A stretch of DNA of 9,195 bases, taken from Gemmatimonadota bacterium. Lineage in GTDB: Bacteria > Gemmatimonadota > Gemmatimonadetes > Longimicrobiales > Gaopeijiaceae. This document shows positions 1 to 6,422 of the stretch, one piece after another; positions within the stretch are counted from its first letter, which is position 1, and each line of letters opens with the position of its first letter. Both the position numbers and the translations under genes were made by a program. The notes below the pieces were generated by a model. That model had not been told where the DNA came from. It did no database searches and saw nothing but the letters and a program-made list of their open reading frames with translations. Where the stretch lies: assembly GCA_003567615.1 (NCBI GenBank), contig PWZC01000219.1:1-9195 (forward strand), read 5' to 3'.

Positions 1-125
1 CCCGGGGCGCCCCGTCCATGACCCCGCACACCCACCTCGCTGAAGACCTCCACACCCTCCCGGCCCAGGAGCCGGCGGACGGCCTCGGCGTCTTCTTCCA
101 GATACATCACCACGACGAGCTTCAT
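1..125 (-). CDS. PII-like small protein, N-terminal part (cut by window edge)
   Basis: Only the first 41 residues are visible; the gene runs off the left edge. The start is ATG at 125, chosen because it overlaps the RND permease stop by 4 bp (ATGA) and is preceded by a strong ribosome binding site. The visible protein begins MKLVVVMYLEEDAEAV, a hydrophobic beta strand followed by a helix. It continues with VEVFSEVGVRGHGRG at residues 26-40. A beta-alpha-beta start ending in a V-x-G-x-G-type turn resembles PII (GlnB-fold) proteins and the PII-like families (for example DUF3240) that I recall next to RND pumps. Family knowledge: such proteins are small cytoplasmic trimers that bind ligands and act on membrane partners. 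Inference: it adjusts the activity of the pump encoded immediately upstream. The T-loop and C-terminus are missing, so the family call is moderate only; another ferredoxin-like small protein is possible. Confidence 0.55.
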   Translation of the reverse strand, partial: MKLVVVMYLEEDAEAVRRLLGREGVEVFSEVGVRGHGRGAP

Positions 126-3100
126 GTGGACACCTCCTGTCGCCACCCCCGCTTGACAAGGAAGTAGAGCCCCGGCACCACCACGAGGGTGAGGATGGTG
201 GAGGCGAAGGCGCCGGCCATGAGTGATACGGCCAGCCCCTGGAAGATGGGGTCGAAGAGAATGACGAAGGCCCCGATGATCACAGTGACGGCGGTGACCA
301 CAATGGGCCGGGTCCGTACGGCGCCGGCCTCGAGAATCGCCTTCTTCAGGGGAACCCCGGCCCGAAGGCGTGCCTCCAGGTAGTCGATGAGGAGGATTCC
401 GTTGCGGACCATGATCCCGGCCAGGGCGATCATCCCGATCATGGAGGTGGCGGTGAAGAAGGCTCCGGTCAGGAAGTGGCCGGGGGCGATTCCGATGAGG
501 GTGAGGGGGATGGCGGCCATCATCACCAGCGGTGTCACGAAGGACCCGAACCATGCCACGATCAGCACGTAGATGAGGAGGAGGGCGCCGGCGAAGGCGA
601 TCCCAAGGTCCCGGAACACCTCGTAGGTGACCTGCCACTCTCCGTCCCACTTCATGACCGGACGCTCCGTCACTGCCGGCTCGCGGGTGAAGAGTCGTCC
701 GAGGCTCACGCCCTGGGCCACCTGGATCTCATCCAGACTCTCGCCCATGTCCAGCATGGCGTAGACGGGGCTCTCAAGCTCACCGGCCACCTCTCCCAGG
801 ACGTAGATGACCCGGCGGCCATTCTTGCGCGAGATGGCCTGGGCGCGAATGGCCTCCTCAGTGACAACAAGTTCGGACAGGGGCACCATGGCCCCATTTC
901 CCGACCCCAGGTGGACCCGTCCGAGGCGATCCACCGACGACCGGTCCGCTTCGGTCAGCCCCACCCGTAGCGGGACGGCATTCCGGTCGTCGGGGGCCGA
1001 GAGGCGTGACACGACCTGGCCCCGGAGGGCCATCTCCACTGCCCCCACCACCTGCTCCTTGGCGATGCCAGACAGGGCGGCACGCTCCGAATCCACGGCC
1101 ATGCGGAACTCGGTCTGGGGTGCGTTCAGGGACCAGTCCACATCCACCACACCCTCCATGGCCTCGAACCGGTCCATGACCTCTCTTGCCACCCGCATCT
1201 GCTCCGCCTCGTCGCCACCGTAGATCTCGGCCACCAGGGTGGAAAGGACCGGAGGCCCGGGGGGGACCTCGACCACCTTGACGCGAGCCCCGGTGCCGGA
1301 GGCTGAAACCACCTCATCCACCAGGGGGCGGAGGGCCAGGGCCACATCGTGGCTCTGGGTGCGGCGCTGGGACTTGTCCACCAGATTCACCTGCAGGTCC
1401 GCCACGTGGGCGCCCTCGCGGAGGTAGTACTGACGGATCATCCCATTGAAGTTGATGGGAGCCGCCACCCCGGCGTAGAGCTGAATGTCCATCACTTCCG
1501 GCACCCGGGTGAGGGCGTCCCCGATGTCGGCGGCCAGGGCCAGGGTGGTCTCCAGGGAGGTGCCCTCCGGCATGTCCAGGATCACCTGCACTTCGTTCTT
1601 GTCATCGAAGGGAAGCATCTTCACCTCCACTCCGCGGACCAGGAACATGGCCCCTGCACCCACAAGCAGGAGGCCCACCATGCCCAATGCGCCGCCCAGG
1701 GCCCAGGGACGGGCCAGGAGGGGGCTCATGACCCGGTCGTAGACCCGGTAGATCCGTGTGTCCTCGATTCCGGGTGGACCGGGGGCGGCCCCTGGCATGA
1801 CGCCCTCCTCGGTATCGTCTTCCTCCGAGTCACCCTGGCCGGCATGGTCTCCTGCGTCGGTGGACGCTGCGGCGGTGGACGGTGCGGCGGCCCGTCCGCC
1901 GGATCCCAGCAGCTTGAGGGCGAGCCACGGCGTGACGGTGAGGGCGAGCCCCAGCGAGAAGATCATGGCCACGGTGGACCCGATGGGCATGGGGCTCATG
2001 TAGGGCCCCATGAGGCCGCTCACGAAGAGCATGGGAAGGACGGCGGCGATGACGGTGAGGGGGGCCAGGATCGTGGGATTCCCCACCTCGCCCACGGCGG
2101 CGATGGCGGCGGCGCGGCGCGGTCGATCCTTCCTGCGGAAATGCCGCTCCATGTTCTCGGAGATGATGATGGAGTCGTCCACCACAATGCCCGTCACGAA
2201 GATGAGGGCGAAGAGGGTGACCCGGTTGAGGGTGTAGCCGAAGATCTGGTAGACGAAGAGGGTGAGGGCGAAGGTGAGGGGCACGGAGAGGACCACCACC
2301 AGGGCAGCCCGCCATCCCATGGTCAGGAGGATGACCAGTCCCACCGACAGGACCGCCAGCACCAGATGCCACTGGAGCGTCACCACCTTGTCCCGAGCGG
2401 TCTCCCCGTAGTTGCGGGTGATACTCACCTCCGCGCCGTCGGCCACGACGCGGCCCTCCAGGCCGGCGAGCCTGGACTCCAGGGAGCGCCCGAGTTGCGT
2501 GGCGTCAGCGCCCGGGCGTTTGGACACGGCGACCGCCACCATGGGACGCCACCCCTCCACCTCGGCGGTGCGGTGGAGGGTGTAGTGGGTGACCTCGGCA
2601 GGACCGTCCCGAACCACCGCCACGTCCCGGACCTGCACCAGGGCTCCATCCCGCACGTCCAACACCACCGAGCCCACCTGTTCGGCGTCAGCCAGGAATC
2701 CGCCCGCCGTGACCCGGACCACCTGGTTGCCGGCGGTGAACTCTCCGGCTCGGGTCTCCACGTTCTCACCCCGGAGGCGCTGGGCCACATGAAGGGGATC
2801 GATCCTGTAGTGGGCCAGCCGCTCCGGATCCAACTCCCCCCGGAGTTCCCGGGGGTATCCGCCCACCACCTGAACGTCCCGCACGTCGGGAATGGCGGAG
2901 AGTTCAACCCGCACCTCGTCGGCCATGCGCCGGAGCGCCGCCCCGTCCACGGAGCCCGGTTCCCCGTGAAGGGTGGCCGTGAAGAAGGGGACATCGTCGA
3001 TGGTGACGGCGCGGACCATGGGGAGTCCCACCTCCGCGGGAAGCCGGTCGCCGTGCTTCGAGAGGGTGCTGAAGAGCTGCACCAGGCTCTCTTCCATATC

Positions 3101-3412
3101 ACGGCCTACCTCGTAGCGGACGGTGGCCAGACCGAACCCGTGCTCGGCTCGGGTATAGACGTATTCCACGCCCTCGATGCCCGACAGGATCCCCTCCAGG
3201 GGGATGAGCACCCGGTTCTCCACCTCCCGGGGCTCGGCACCCTCCAGGGGAAGGTACAGGTCCGCCAGGGGCACGATGATCTGGGGCTCTTCCTCGCTGG
3301 CCAGGGTGAAGACGGTCCACACCCCCAGGGCCAGGGAGAAGGCCATGATGAGCGGTGTCAGCTTGGACTCGAGGAAGACTCCGGCGATGCGTCCGGCGAT
3401 GTTCTCCCTCAC
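122..3412 (-). CDS. RND efflux permease (HAE/AcrB-like inner-membrane pump)
   Basis: A 1096-residue inner-membrane pump that exchanges protons for substrate and works with the adaptor and outer-membrane channel encoded just upstream. The first membrane segment is near residues 18-36 and is followed by EEEPQIIVP (40-48). The first porter domain spans about 45-340 and TM2-TM6 about 347-503. TM4 holds the proton-relay pair D412-D413 in GIVVDDSIIISEN, as in AcrB-type pumps rather than metal-type CusA pumps. A low-complexity cytoplasmic linker (about 503-550) precedes TM7 near 572-592. The second porter domain spans about 595-930 and TM8-TM12 about 935-1086. TM10 reads GIMVRNGILLID: R1003 stands where AcrB has the essential Lys940. 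The open frame extends further upstream, but I start at GTG 3412. That codon overlaps the adaptor stop (GTGA) and has GGAGGTGA 4 nt before it, and homology begins there. The substrate cannot be read from the sequence. Confidence 0.93.
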   Translation of the reverse strand: MRENIAGRIAGVFLESKLTPLIMAFSLALGVWTVFTLASEEEPQIIVPLADLYLPLEGAEPREVENRVLIPLEGILSGIEGVEYVYTRAEHGFGLATVRYEVGRDMEESLVQLFSTLSKHGDRLPAEVGLPMVRAVTIDDVPFFTATLHGEPGSVDGAALRRMADEVRVELSAIPDVRDVQVVGGYPRELRGELDPERLAHYRIDPLHVAQRLRGENVETRAGEFTAGNQVVRVTAGGFLADAEQVGSVVLDVRDGALVQVRDVAVVRDGPAEVTHYTLHRTAEVEGWRPMVAVAVSKRPGADATQLGRSLESRLAGLEGRVVADGAEVSITRNYGETARDKVVTLQWHLVLAVLSVGLVILLTMGWRAALVVVLSVPLTFALTLFVYQIFGYTLNRVTLFALIFVTGIVVDDSIIISENMERHFRRKDRPRRAAAIAAVGEVGNPTILAPLTVIAAVLPMLFVSGLMGPYMSPMPIGSTVAMIFSLGLALTVTPWLALKLLGSGGRAAAPSTAAASTDAGDHAGQGDSEEDDTEEGVMPGAAPGPPGIEDTRIYRVYDRVMSPLLARPWALGGALGMVGLLLVGAGAMFLVRGVEVKMLPFDDKNEVQVILDMPEGTSLETTLALAADIGDALTRVPEVMDIQLYAGVAAPINFNGMIRQYYLREGAHVADLQVNLVDKSQRRTQSHDVALALRPLVDEVVSASGTGARVKVVEVPPGPPVLSTLVAEIYGGDEAEQMRVAREVMDRFEAMEGVVDVDWSLNAPQTEFRMAVDSERAALSGIAKEQVVGAVEMALRGQVVSRLSAPDDRNAVPLRVGLTEADRSSVDRLGRVHLGSGNGAMVPLSELVVTEEAIRAQAISRKNGRRVIYVLGEVAGELESPVYAMLDMGESLDEIQVAQGVSLGRLFTREPAVTERPVMKWDGEWQVTYEVFRDLGIAFAGALLLIYVLIVAWFGSFVTPLVMMAAIPLTLIGIAPGHFLTGAFFTATSMIGMIALAGIMVRNGILLIDYLEARLRAGVPLKKAILEAGAVRTRPIVVTAVTVIIGAFVILFDPIFQGLAVSLMAGAFASTILTLVVVPGLYFLVKRGWRQEVST
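131..138 (-). promoter_or_regulatory. strong Shine-Dalgarno for the PII-like gene
   Basis: On the minus strand AGGAGGTG lies 5 nt before the ATG at 125, inside the last codons of the RND permease gene. It is the best ribosome binding site in the window. It supports both the chosen start and the idea that the small protein is made in quantity relative to the permease. Confidence 0.75.
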
Positions 3413-4431
3413 GGCGTCACCTCCCGGGTGCCGGCCACGGTCTGACCGTCCATGAACTCGGCGCCTGGGCGGCGCACCACGGTCAGGTCGCCGGCAGGAC
3501 CGGCCAGCACTTCGACGGCCCCGTTGGAGCTCCGTCCCAGTCGGACCCAGCGGAGGCGGATCCGGTCGCCCTCCAGGGCAAACACGCCGGTGAGCTGTCC
3601 TCGCTCCACCACCGCATCCCGGGGGATCCACATTCCGGTGGCGTCGGCCGACGGGATCTCGAGGCGGAGGTAGCTCCCCACCTGCACCGTCTCAGGCAGC
3701 TCCAGCGGGGTCGCTTCGACCCGGAAGGTGCGACTCGCCGGATCCACCGCCGGAACCACACGCCGGACGATGGCGGAGATGGGCGGTTCCTGGGAGGAGA
3801 GCCGGACGGCCACCGTATCCCCCTCGACCACGACACCGGACAGGTGGGCCGGCAACTCCGCCGCCACCTTGAGGGCCTCCGGGGAAATGATGCGGAGAAG
3901 GGGGCGTCCCGGGGCGGCCAGATCACCAGGGTCGATGCGGCGGTGGGTGACCACTCCGTCGAAGGGCGCCTGGATCAGGCTGTATTCCCGCTGCGCCTCG
4001 GCCTCTCGGAGGGCACCTCGTGCCCCCGCCAGAGCGGCCTCGGCCTCGTCCAACTCCTGGCGCGTGGCCACGCCGTCCTGGGACAGGCTCAGGATTCTGC
4101 GGTGGGTTTCGGCGGCGAGCTCCATCCGGGCCCGAGCCGACTCGACCCGCGCCTCCACATCGGCGTCGTCCAGGCGGAGGAGGGGCTGGCCGGTGTGCAC
4201 CCGATCACCGACCTGGACCTCCACCGAGCGCACCGTACCGCTGGCACGGGTGGCAATCTCGGCCACCCGGTCCGAGTCCAGTATGGCGGCGAAGCTCGCA
4301 CCGCTGGTGGATTGGAAGGCCCGGGTAACCTCCACATCGCCGAGGGGAGCACCCCTGGGGATCTCACCGGGCTCTTCCCGACCGCAGGCCGAAAGGGCAA
4401 GAAGTAGAAGAAGGGGAAGAAGGCGTCTCAT
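3409..4431 (-). CDS. RND periplasmic adaptor subunit (membrane fusion protein), lipoprotein
   Basis: A 340-residue adaptor that bridges the RND permease and the outer-membrane channel in the periplasm. The N-terminus MRRLLPLLLLLALSAC is a lipoprotein signal with lipobox LSAC and lipidated Cys16. The two lipoyl half-motifs are around 62-90 (ASGTVRSVEVQVGDRVHTGQ) and 153-180 (IQAPFDGVV, then the PGD turn). Between them, about 92-150, lies a charged alpha-helical hairpin that contacts the TolC partner. The beta-barrel domain is about 185-260, including VDPASRTFRV. The membrane-proximal domain follows to the C-terminus. The open frame continues far upstream, but that part lies inside the tolC-like gene and is repetitive Pro/Gly/Arg, so ATG 4431 is chosen. 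That ATG overlaps the tolC-like stop by 4 bp (ATGA) and has a modest GGAG about 10 nt upstream. Its own stop overlaps the RND start by 4 bp. Length and domain order are normal for the HlyD/AcrA family. Confidence 0.92.
   Translation of the reverse strand: MRRLLPLLLLLALSACGREEPGEIPRGAPLGDVEVTRAFQSTSGASFAAILDSDRVAEIATRASGTVRSVEVQVGDRVHTGQPLLRLDDADVEARVESARARMELAAETHRRILSLSQDGVATRQELDEAEAALAGARGALREAEAQREYSLIQAPFDGVVTHRRIDPGDLAAPGRPLLRIISPEALKVAAELPAHLSGVVVEGDTVAVRLSSQEPPISAIVRRVVPAVDPASRTFRVEATPLELPETVQVGSYLRLEIPSADATGMWIPRDAVVERGQLTGVFALEGDRIRLRWVRLGRSSNGAVEVLAGPAGDLTVVRRPGAEFMDGQTVAGTREVTP
3417..3424 (-). promoter_or_regulatory. Shine-Dalgarno that fixes the GTG start of the RND gene
   Basis: GGAGGTGA on the minus strand, 4 nt before GTG 3412 and within the last codons of the adaptor gene. 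It decides for the short start over a 73-residue upstream extension rich in Pro, Gly and Arg that lies antiphase within the adaptor gene. Confidence 0.75.
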
Positions 4432-5831
4432 GGGAGCGCTCCGTGGTTGGCGTTCAGGTCGGTGAGAAATCGAAGACGGGCGCCGGCCAGGGCATGCCCC
4501 ACGGCCGCGTCCACCCGCCGGGCGGCGGCTTCGGCGGCTCGGGCCTCCACGGCCACCAGGTCGGCGGCGGTCACCAGGTCCTCCTGGAAACGGCGGCGCA
4601 TGAATCGGGCGGCTTCGGCCGATGCCTCCGCCGAGGCGGCGGCGGCGGCGAGGGCCTCCCCGGCGAATTCCAGCGCTCGCCTGGCCTCGTCCACTTCCAC
4701 CTGGGCCTCCCGGAGCCGCTGCTCGTGCTCCCGGCGCAGGGCCTCCCGCTCGGCATCCACTGCCTGGACCCGGTGGCCGATGCCACCCCCGGTGTAGACG
4801 GGGAGGCGGATGTGAAGACCCACCGTCCAGTTGGTCTCGGGGCTGGAGAAGGGGGCCCGGGCGTGGGTGCCGACCCGGGCGAACCCCTCCACCTTCGGAA
4901 GTCGGGCGTTTCGGGCCTCCCGGACCCGGGACTCGGAGGCATCCAACCGGGAAGCGGACGCCTGCAGATCCGGGCGGTCGGACAGGGGAGGGAATGAAGC
5001 CGCAGCCGTTGTGTCCGCATCGGAGTCCAGGACGCGGTCGGTGGGGACGGGGATTCGTCCCGGTTCCCACCCCAGCGCCAGACCCAGGCGAGCGCGGGTG
5101 TCGGAGATCCTCTGTCGGGCCTGGATTTCCCGGGCTCCAGCGTCCTCCACCGCGGCCCGTGCCTGCAGGACATCGGCCTCGGTGACCATCCCTTCGTCCC
5201 GGCGCCGTTCGGTTACCCGGAGGTTCTCGGCGGCGGCCTCCACGGCGGCCTCGGCCGCTTCCAGGCGGGCCTCGGCCCCCACCGCTTCCAGGTACCGGCC
5301 TTCGGCGCCGAAGGCCGCCGCGCGGATCGCCCACTGGGCTCCCTGGCCCGCCGCCAGCGCCAGTGCTTCGGCCGCTCGGGCGCCGGCTGCGGCGGTGGCA
5401 TCCAGCGGGGACCAGTTGAGACCCAGTCCCACGGACCAGTCTCCCAGGGCGTCGGGCTGGTTCAGTCGGTCCGGCGCGAAGTCCGCTTCCGTGAAGCGGC
5501 CCTGACGGAGTCGGCTCCCGAAGGCGGCCACGGGGTCGTTGGTCCGGAGGGCGTCCAGCTCGGCCCCCACGGTGGGGAAACGGTAGGCCCGACTCGCGTC
5601 GCGATGGTGAGCCGCGCCCTCAGCCCTGGACAGGGCCGCCTGGACCCCGGGGTGGGCCTCGGCGGCCTGCCTCCGAGCCTCGTCCAGGGAGATGGGGATC
5701 TCCTGGGCATGGATCTGCGCCCCGGTAGGGGCCGAGAGGATGGGGAGCGCCAGGAGCGCCACCAGGGGGACGGATGCCCGGACGGGCCCGACCCTGAGGC
5801 GGGGTGAGCGAGGCCTTGAGAGATCTGTCAT
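4428..5831 (-). CDS. TolC-family outer-membrane efflux protein
   Basis: A 467-residue outer-membrane channel (OEP family), the exit duct of the pump. The N-terminus has a basic region with several Arg up to residue 18, a hydrophobic core VPLVALLALPILSA (21-34) and likely cleavage near GAQ or HAQ (39-43). The mature part shows two OEP repeats built of long Ala/Glu/Arg helices. The conserved helix turns are EGMVTEADVLQARA (213-226) and EDLVTAADLVAVEAR (417-431). The beta-strand segments are DWSVGLGLNWSP (131-142) and NWTVGLHIRLPVYTGG (334-349). The start is uncertain: ATG 5831 or an in-frame TTG at 5840 that would add three residues. Neither has a Shine-Dalgarno. The gene is first of a coupled set of four, and a 28-bp repeat that probably binds the ArsR protein abuts the start. 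The subfamily and substrate cannot be determined. Confidence 0.92.
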   Translation of the reverse strand: MTDLSRPRSPRLRVGPVRASVPLVALLALPILSAPTGAQIHAQEIPISLDEARRQAAEAHPGVQAALSRAEGAAHHRDASRAYRFPTVGAELDALRTNDPVAAFGSRLRQGRFTEADFAPDRLNQPDALGDWSVGLGLNWSPLDATAAAGARAAEALALAAGQGAQWAIRAAAFGAEGRYLEAVGAEARLEAAEAAVEAAAENLRVTERRRDEGMVTEADVLQARAAVEDAGAREIQARQRISDTRARLGLALGWEPGRIPVPTDRVLDSDADTTAAASFPPLSDRPDLQASASRLDASESRVREARNARLPKVEGFARVGTHARAPFSSPETNWTVGLHIRLPVYTGGGIGHRVQAVDAEREALRREHEQRLREAQVEVDEARRALEFAGEALAAAAASAEASAEAARFMRRRFQEDLVTAADLVAVEARAAEAAARRVDAAVGHALAGARLRFLTDLNANHGALP

Positions 5832-5837
5832 AGGAAT

Positions 5838-5865
5838 CAAGAGATATAAATAATTTGATGTGTTG
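5838..5865 (-). promoter_or_regulatory. probable ArsR operator and promoter region of the efflux operon
   Basis: A 28-bp AT-rich palindrome-like element. On the plus strand it begins CAAGAGAT, passes through ATAAT, and ends GATGTGTTG. It matches the element over the arsR promoter (6330-6357) at 21 of 28 positions, same orientation and register. It ends 6 nt before ATG 5831 and covers the alternative TTG start (5840-5838). The minus-strand AT tract AATTATTTATAT could supply a -10 box, but I see no good -35 at the proper distance. Any start site placed from this tract would leave almost no untranslated leader. The operator reading is inferred from the shared motif, the symmetry and the neighbouring arsR gene. 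Confidence 0.65.
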
Positions 5866-5992
5866 TCCCTGCGGGGGTTCCCGGAGCGGGTCCCAGGGAA
5901 GTCACGATGTCGTTGAAAAGGATCTTCGGCGGCCGATTCCAGGCCGAGGGTTCAGCGACGGGCAGTGGGGGGTGGGTAGCCGGGGCGGGGGA

Positions 5993-6298
5993 TCAGCAGT
6001 CACCCCGTCGCACGCAGTCCAGGACGGTCCTTGCCCGAGGGTCTCCGATGCGGTAATGCACGTTGATCCCGTCTCGTCGACGGAGCAGAATACCCTTGTC
6101 CCACATGGTGGTCAGGTGCTGGGACGCCACCGGTTGGGTCACGCCCACGGCTTCGTAGACCTCGGTGACGGTGGCTTCATCCACTCGCTCGAGGAAGTCC
6201 AGGATCCGGAGACGGGTGGGGTGGCCCAGGCATCGAAGGATGTGGGCCGTTCCCTCTACCTCGGATCGGGAGAGGACGGGAAGGGGCGCGTCGGTCAT
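5993..6298 (-). CDS. ArsR/SmtB-family winged-helix transcriptional repressor
   Basis: A 101-residue DNA-binding regulator, the normal size for the family; these proteins usually act as dimers that leave the DNA when a metal, metalloid or thiol signal binds. The family signature LGHPTRLRILDFL is at 24-36. The helix-turn-helix is at about 43-70, with recognition helix TQPVASQHL (54-62). The wing is RRRDGINVHYRI (73-84). The classical metal-sensing Cys motif (ELCVC) of ArsR/CadC is absent: the corresponding stretch is TVTEVYEAVG. Cysteines are at 23 in helix 1 and at 95 and 101 at the C-terminus, so a thiolate site between helix 1 and helix 5 is possible but unproven. The start is ATG 6298; no clear Shine-Dalgarno precedes it. 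It has its own promoter and lies 161 nt upstream of the efflux genes, which it probably represses together with itself. Confidence 0.9.
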   Translation of the reverse strand: MTDAPLPVLSRSEVEGTAHILRCLGHPTRLRILDFLERVDEATVTEVYEAVGVTQPVASQHLTTMWDKGILLRRRDGINVHYRIGDPRARTVLDCVRRGDC

Positions 6299-6329
6299 GG
6301 TTCTGGGATACCCTGGGGCATGGAGTGTT

Positions 6330-6357
6330 CAAGACATACGGATAATACGATGTATTG
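6330..6357 (-). promoter_or_regulatory. probable ArsR operator over the arsR promoter
   Basis: A 28-bp element whose ends are CAAGACAT and ATGTATTG on the plus strand. These form an inverted repeat with seven of eight arm positions complementary and a 12-nt centre. It covers the -10 box and the predicted transcription start of arsR, the place expected for autorepression. A close copy lies at 5838-5865 before the efflux genes. The base composition is sharply AT-rich against the surrounding DNA. Confidence 0.7.
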
Positions 6358-6369
6358 CCTTCCTGTCAA
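6342..6369 (-). promoter_or_regulatory. sigma70-type promoter of arsR
   Basis: On the minus strand a perfect -35 TTGACA (6369-6364) is followed after 16 nt by TATTAT (6347-6342), five of six matches to the -10 consensus. Transcription would begin near 6335, giving a leader of about 37 nt to the ATG at 6298. The -10 is inside the proposed operator. A spacing of 17 nt is more usual, but the match is far better than anything else in this GC-rich window. Confidence 0.7.
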
Positions 6370-6372
6370 CTG

Positions 6373-6422
6373 GAGGCGGCGGATCCGTCCCGGGTACGGT
6401 GTCCAGGCAGATCCGCCGCCTC
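6373..6422. repeat. perfect 13-bp inverted repeat (hairpin) between peptidase and arsR genes
   Basis: The arms GAGGCGGCGGATC (6373-6385) and GATCCGCCGCCTC (6410-6422) are exact reverse complements separated by 24 nt. It lies after the peptidase stop and just before the arsR -35 box (3 nt away on the minus strand). No T-run follows on either strand, so it is not a textbook intrinsic terminator. It may still stabilise or end the peptidase transcript. Confidence 0.7.

Noticed and set aside
122..3412. Heavy-metal (CusA/CzcA-type) assignment of the permease
   Set aside because: The ArsR neighbour invites it, but TM4 has the adjacent DD pair of AcrB-type pumps and the metal-type TM4 signature is not seen.
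1349..3445. Very long plus-strand open frame (about 698 codons) opposite the RND gene
   Set aside because: Its translation is rich in His, Gly, Asp and Gln with no domain or membrane pattern. It is the antisense shadow of a GC-biased gene whose opposite strand encodes a clear RND permease.
3413..3631. 73-residue N-terminal extension of the RND frame
   Set aside because: It is Arg/Pro/Gly noise lying within the adaptor gene. Homology, the ribosome site and the GTGA overlap all place the start at 3412.
4432..5334. About 300-residue N-terminal extension of the adaptor frame
   Set aside because: It is Pro/Gly/Arg-rich and lies out of phase inside the tolC-like gene. The lipoprotein signal begins exactly at ATG 4431.
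5910..5950. Possible terminator between arsR and the tolC-like gene
   Set aside because: A 5-bp CGGCC/GGCCG stem is followed on the minus strand by CTTTTC, but the stem is short and the T-run is short and displaced by about 11 nt. It is too weak to call.
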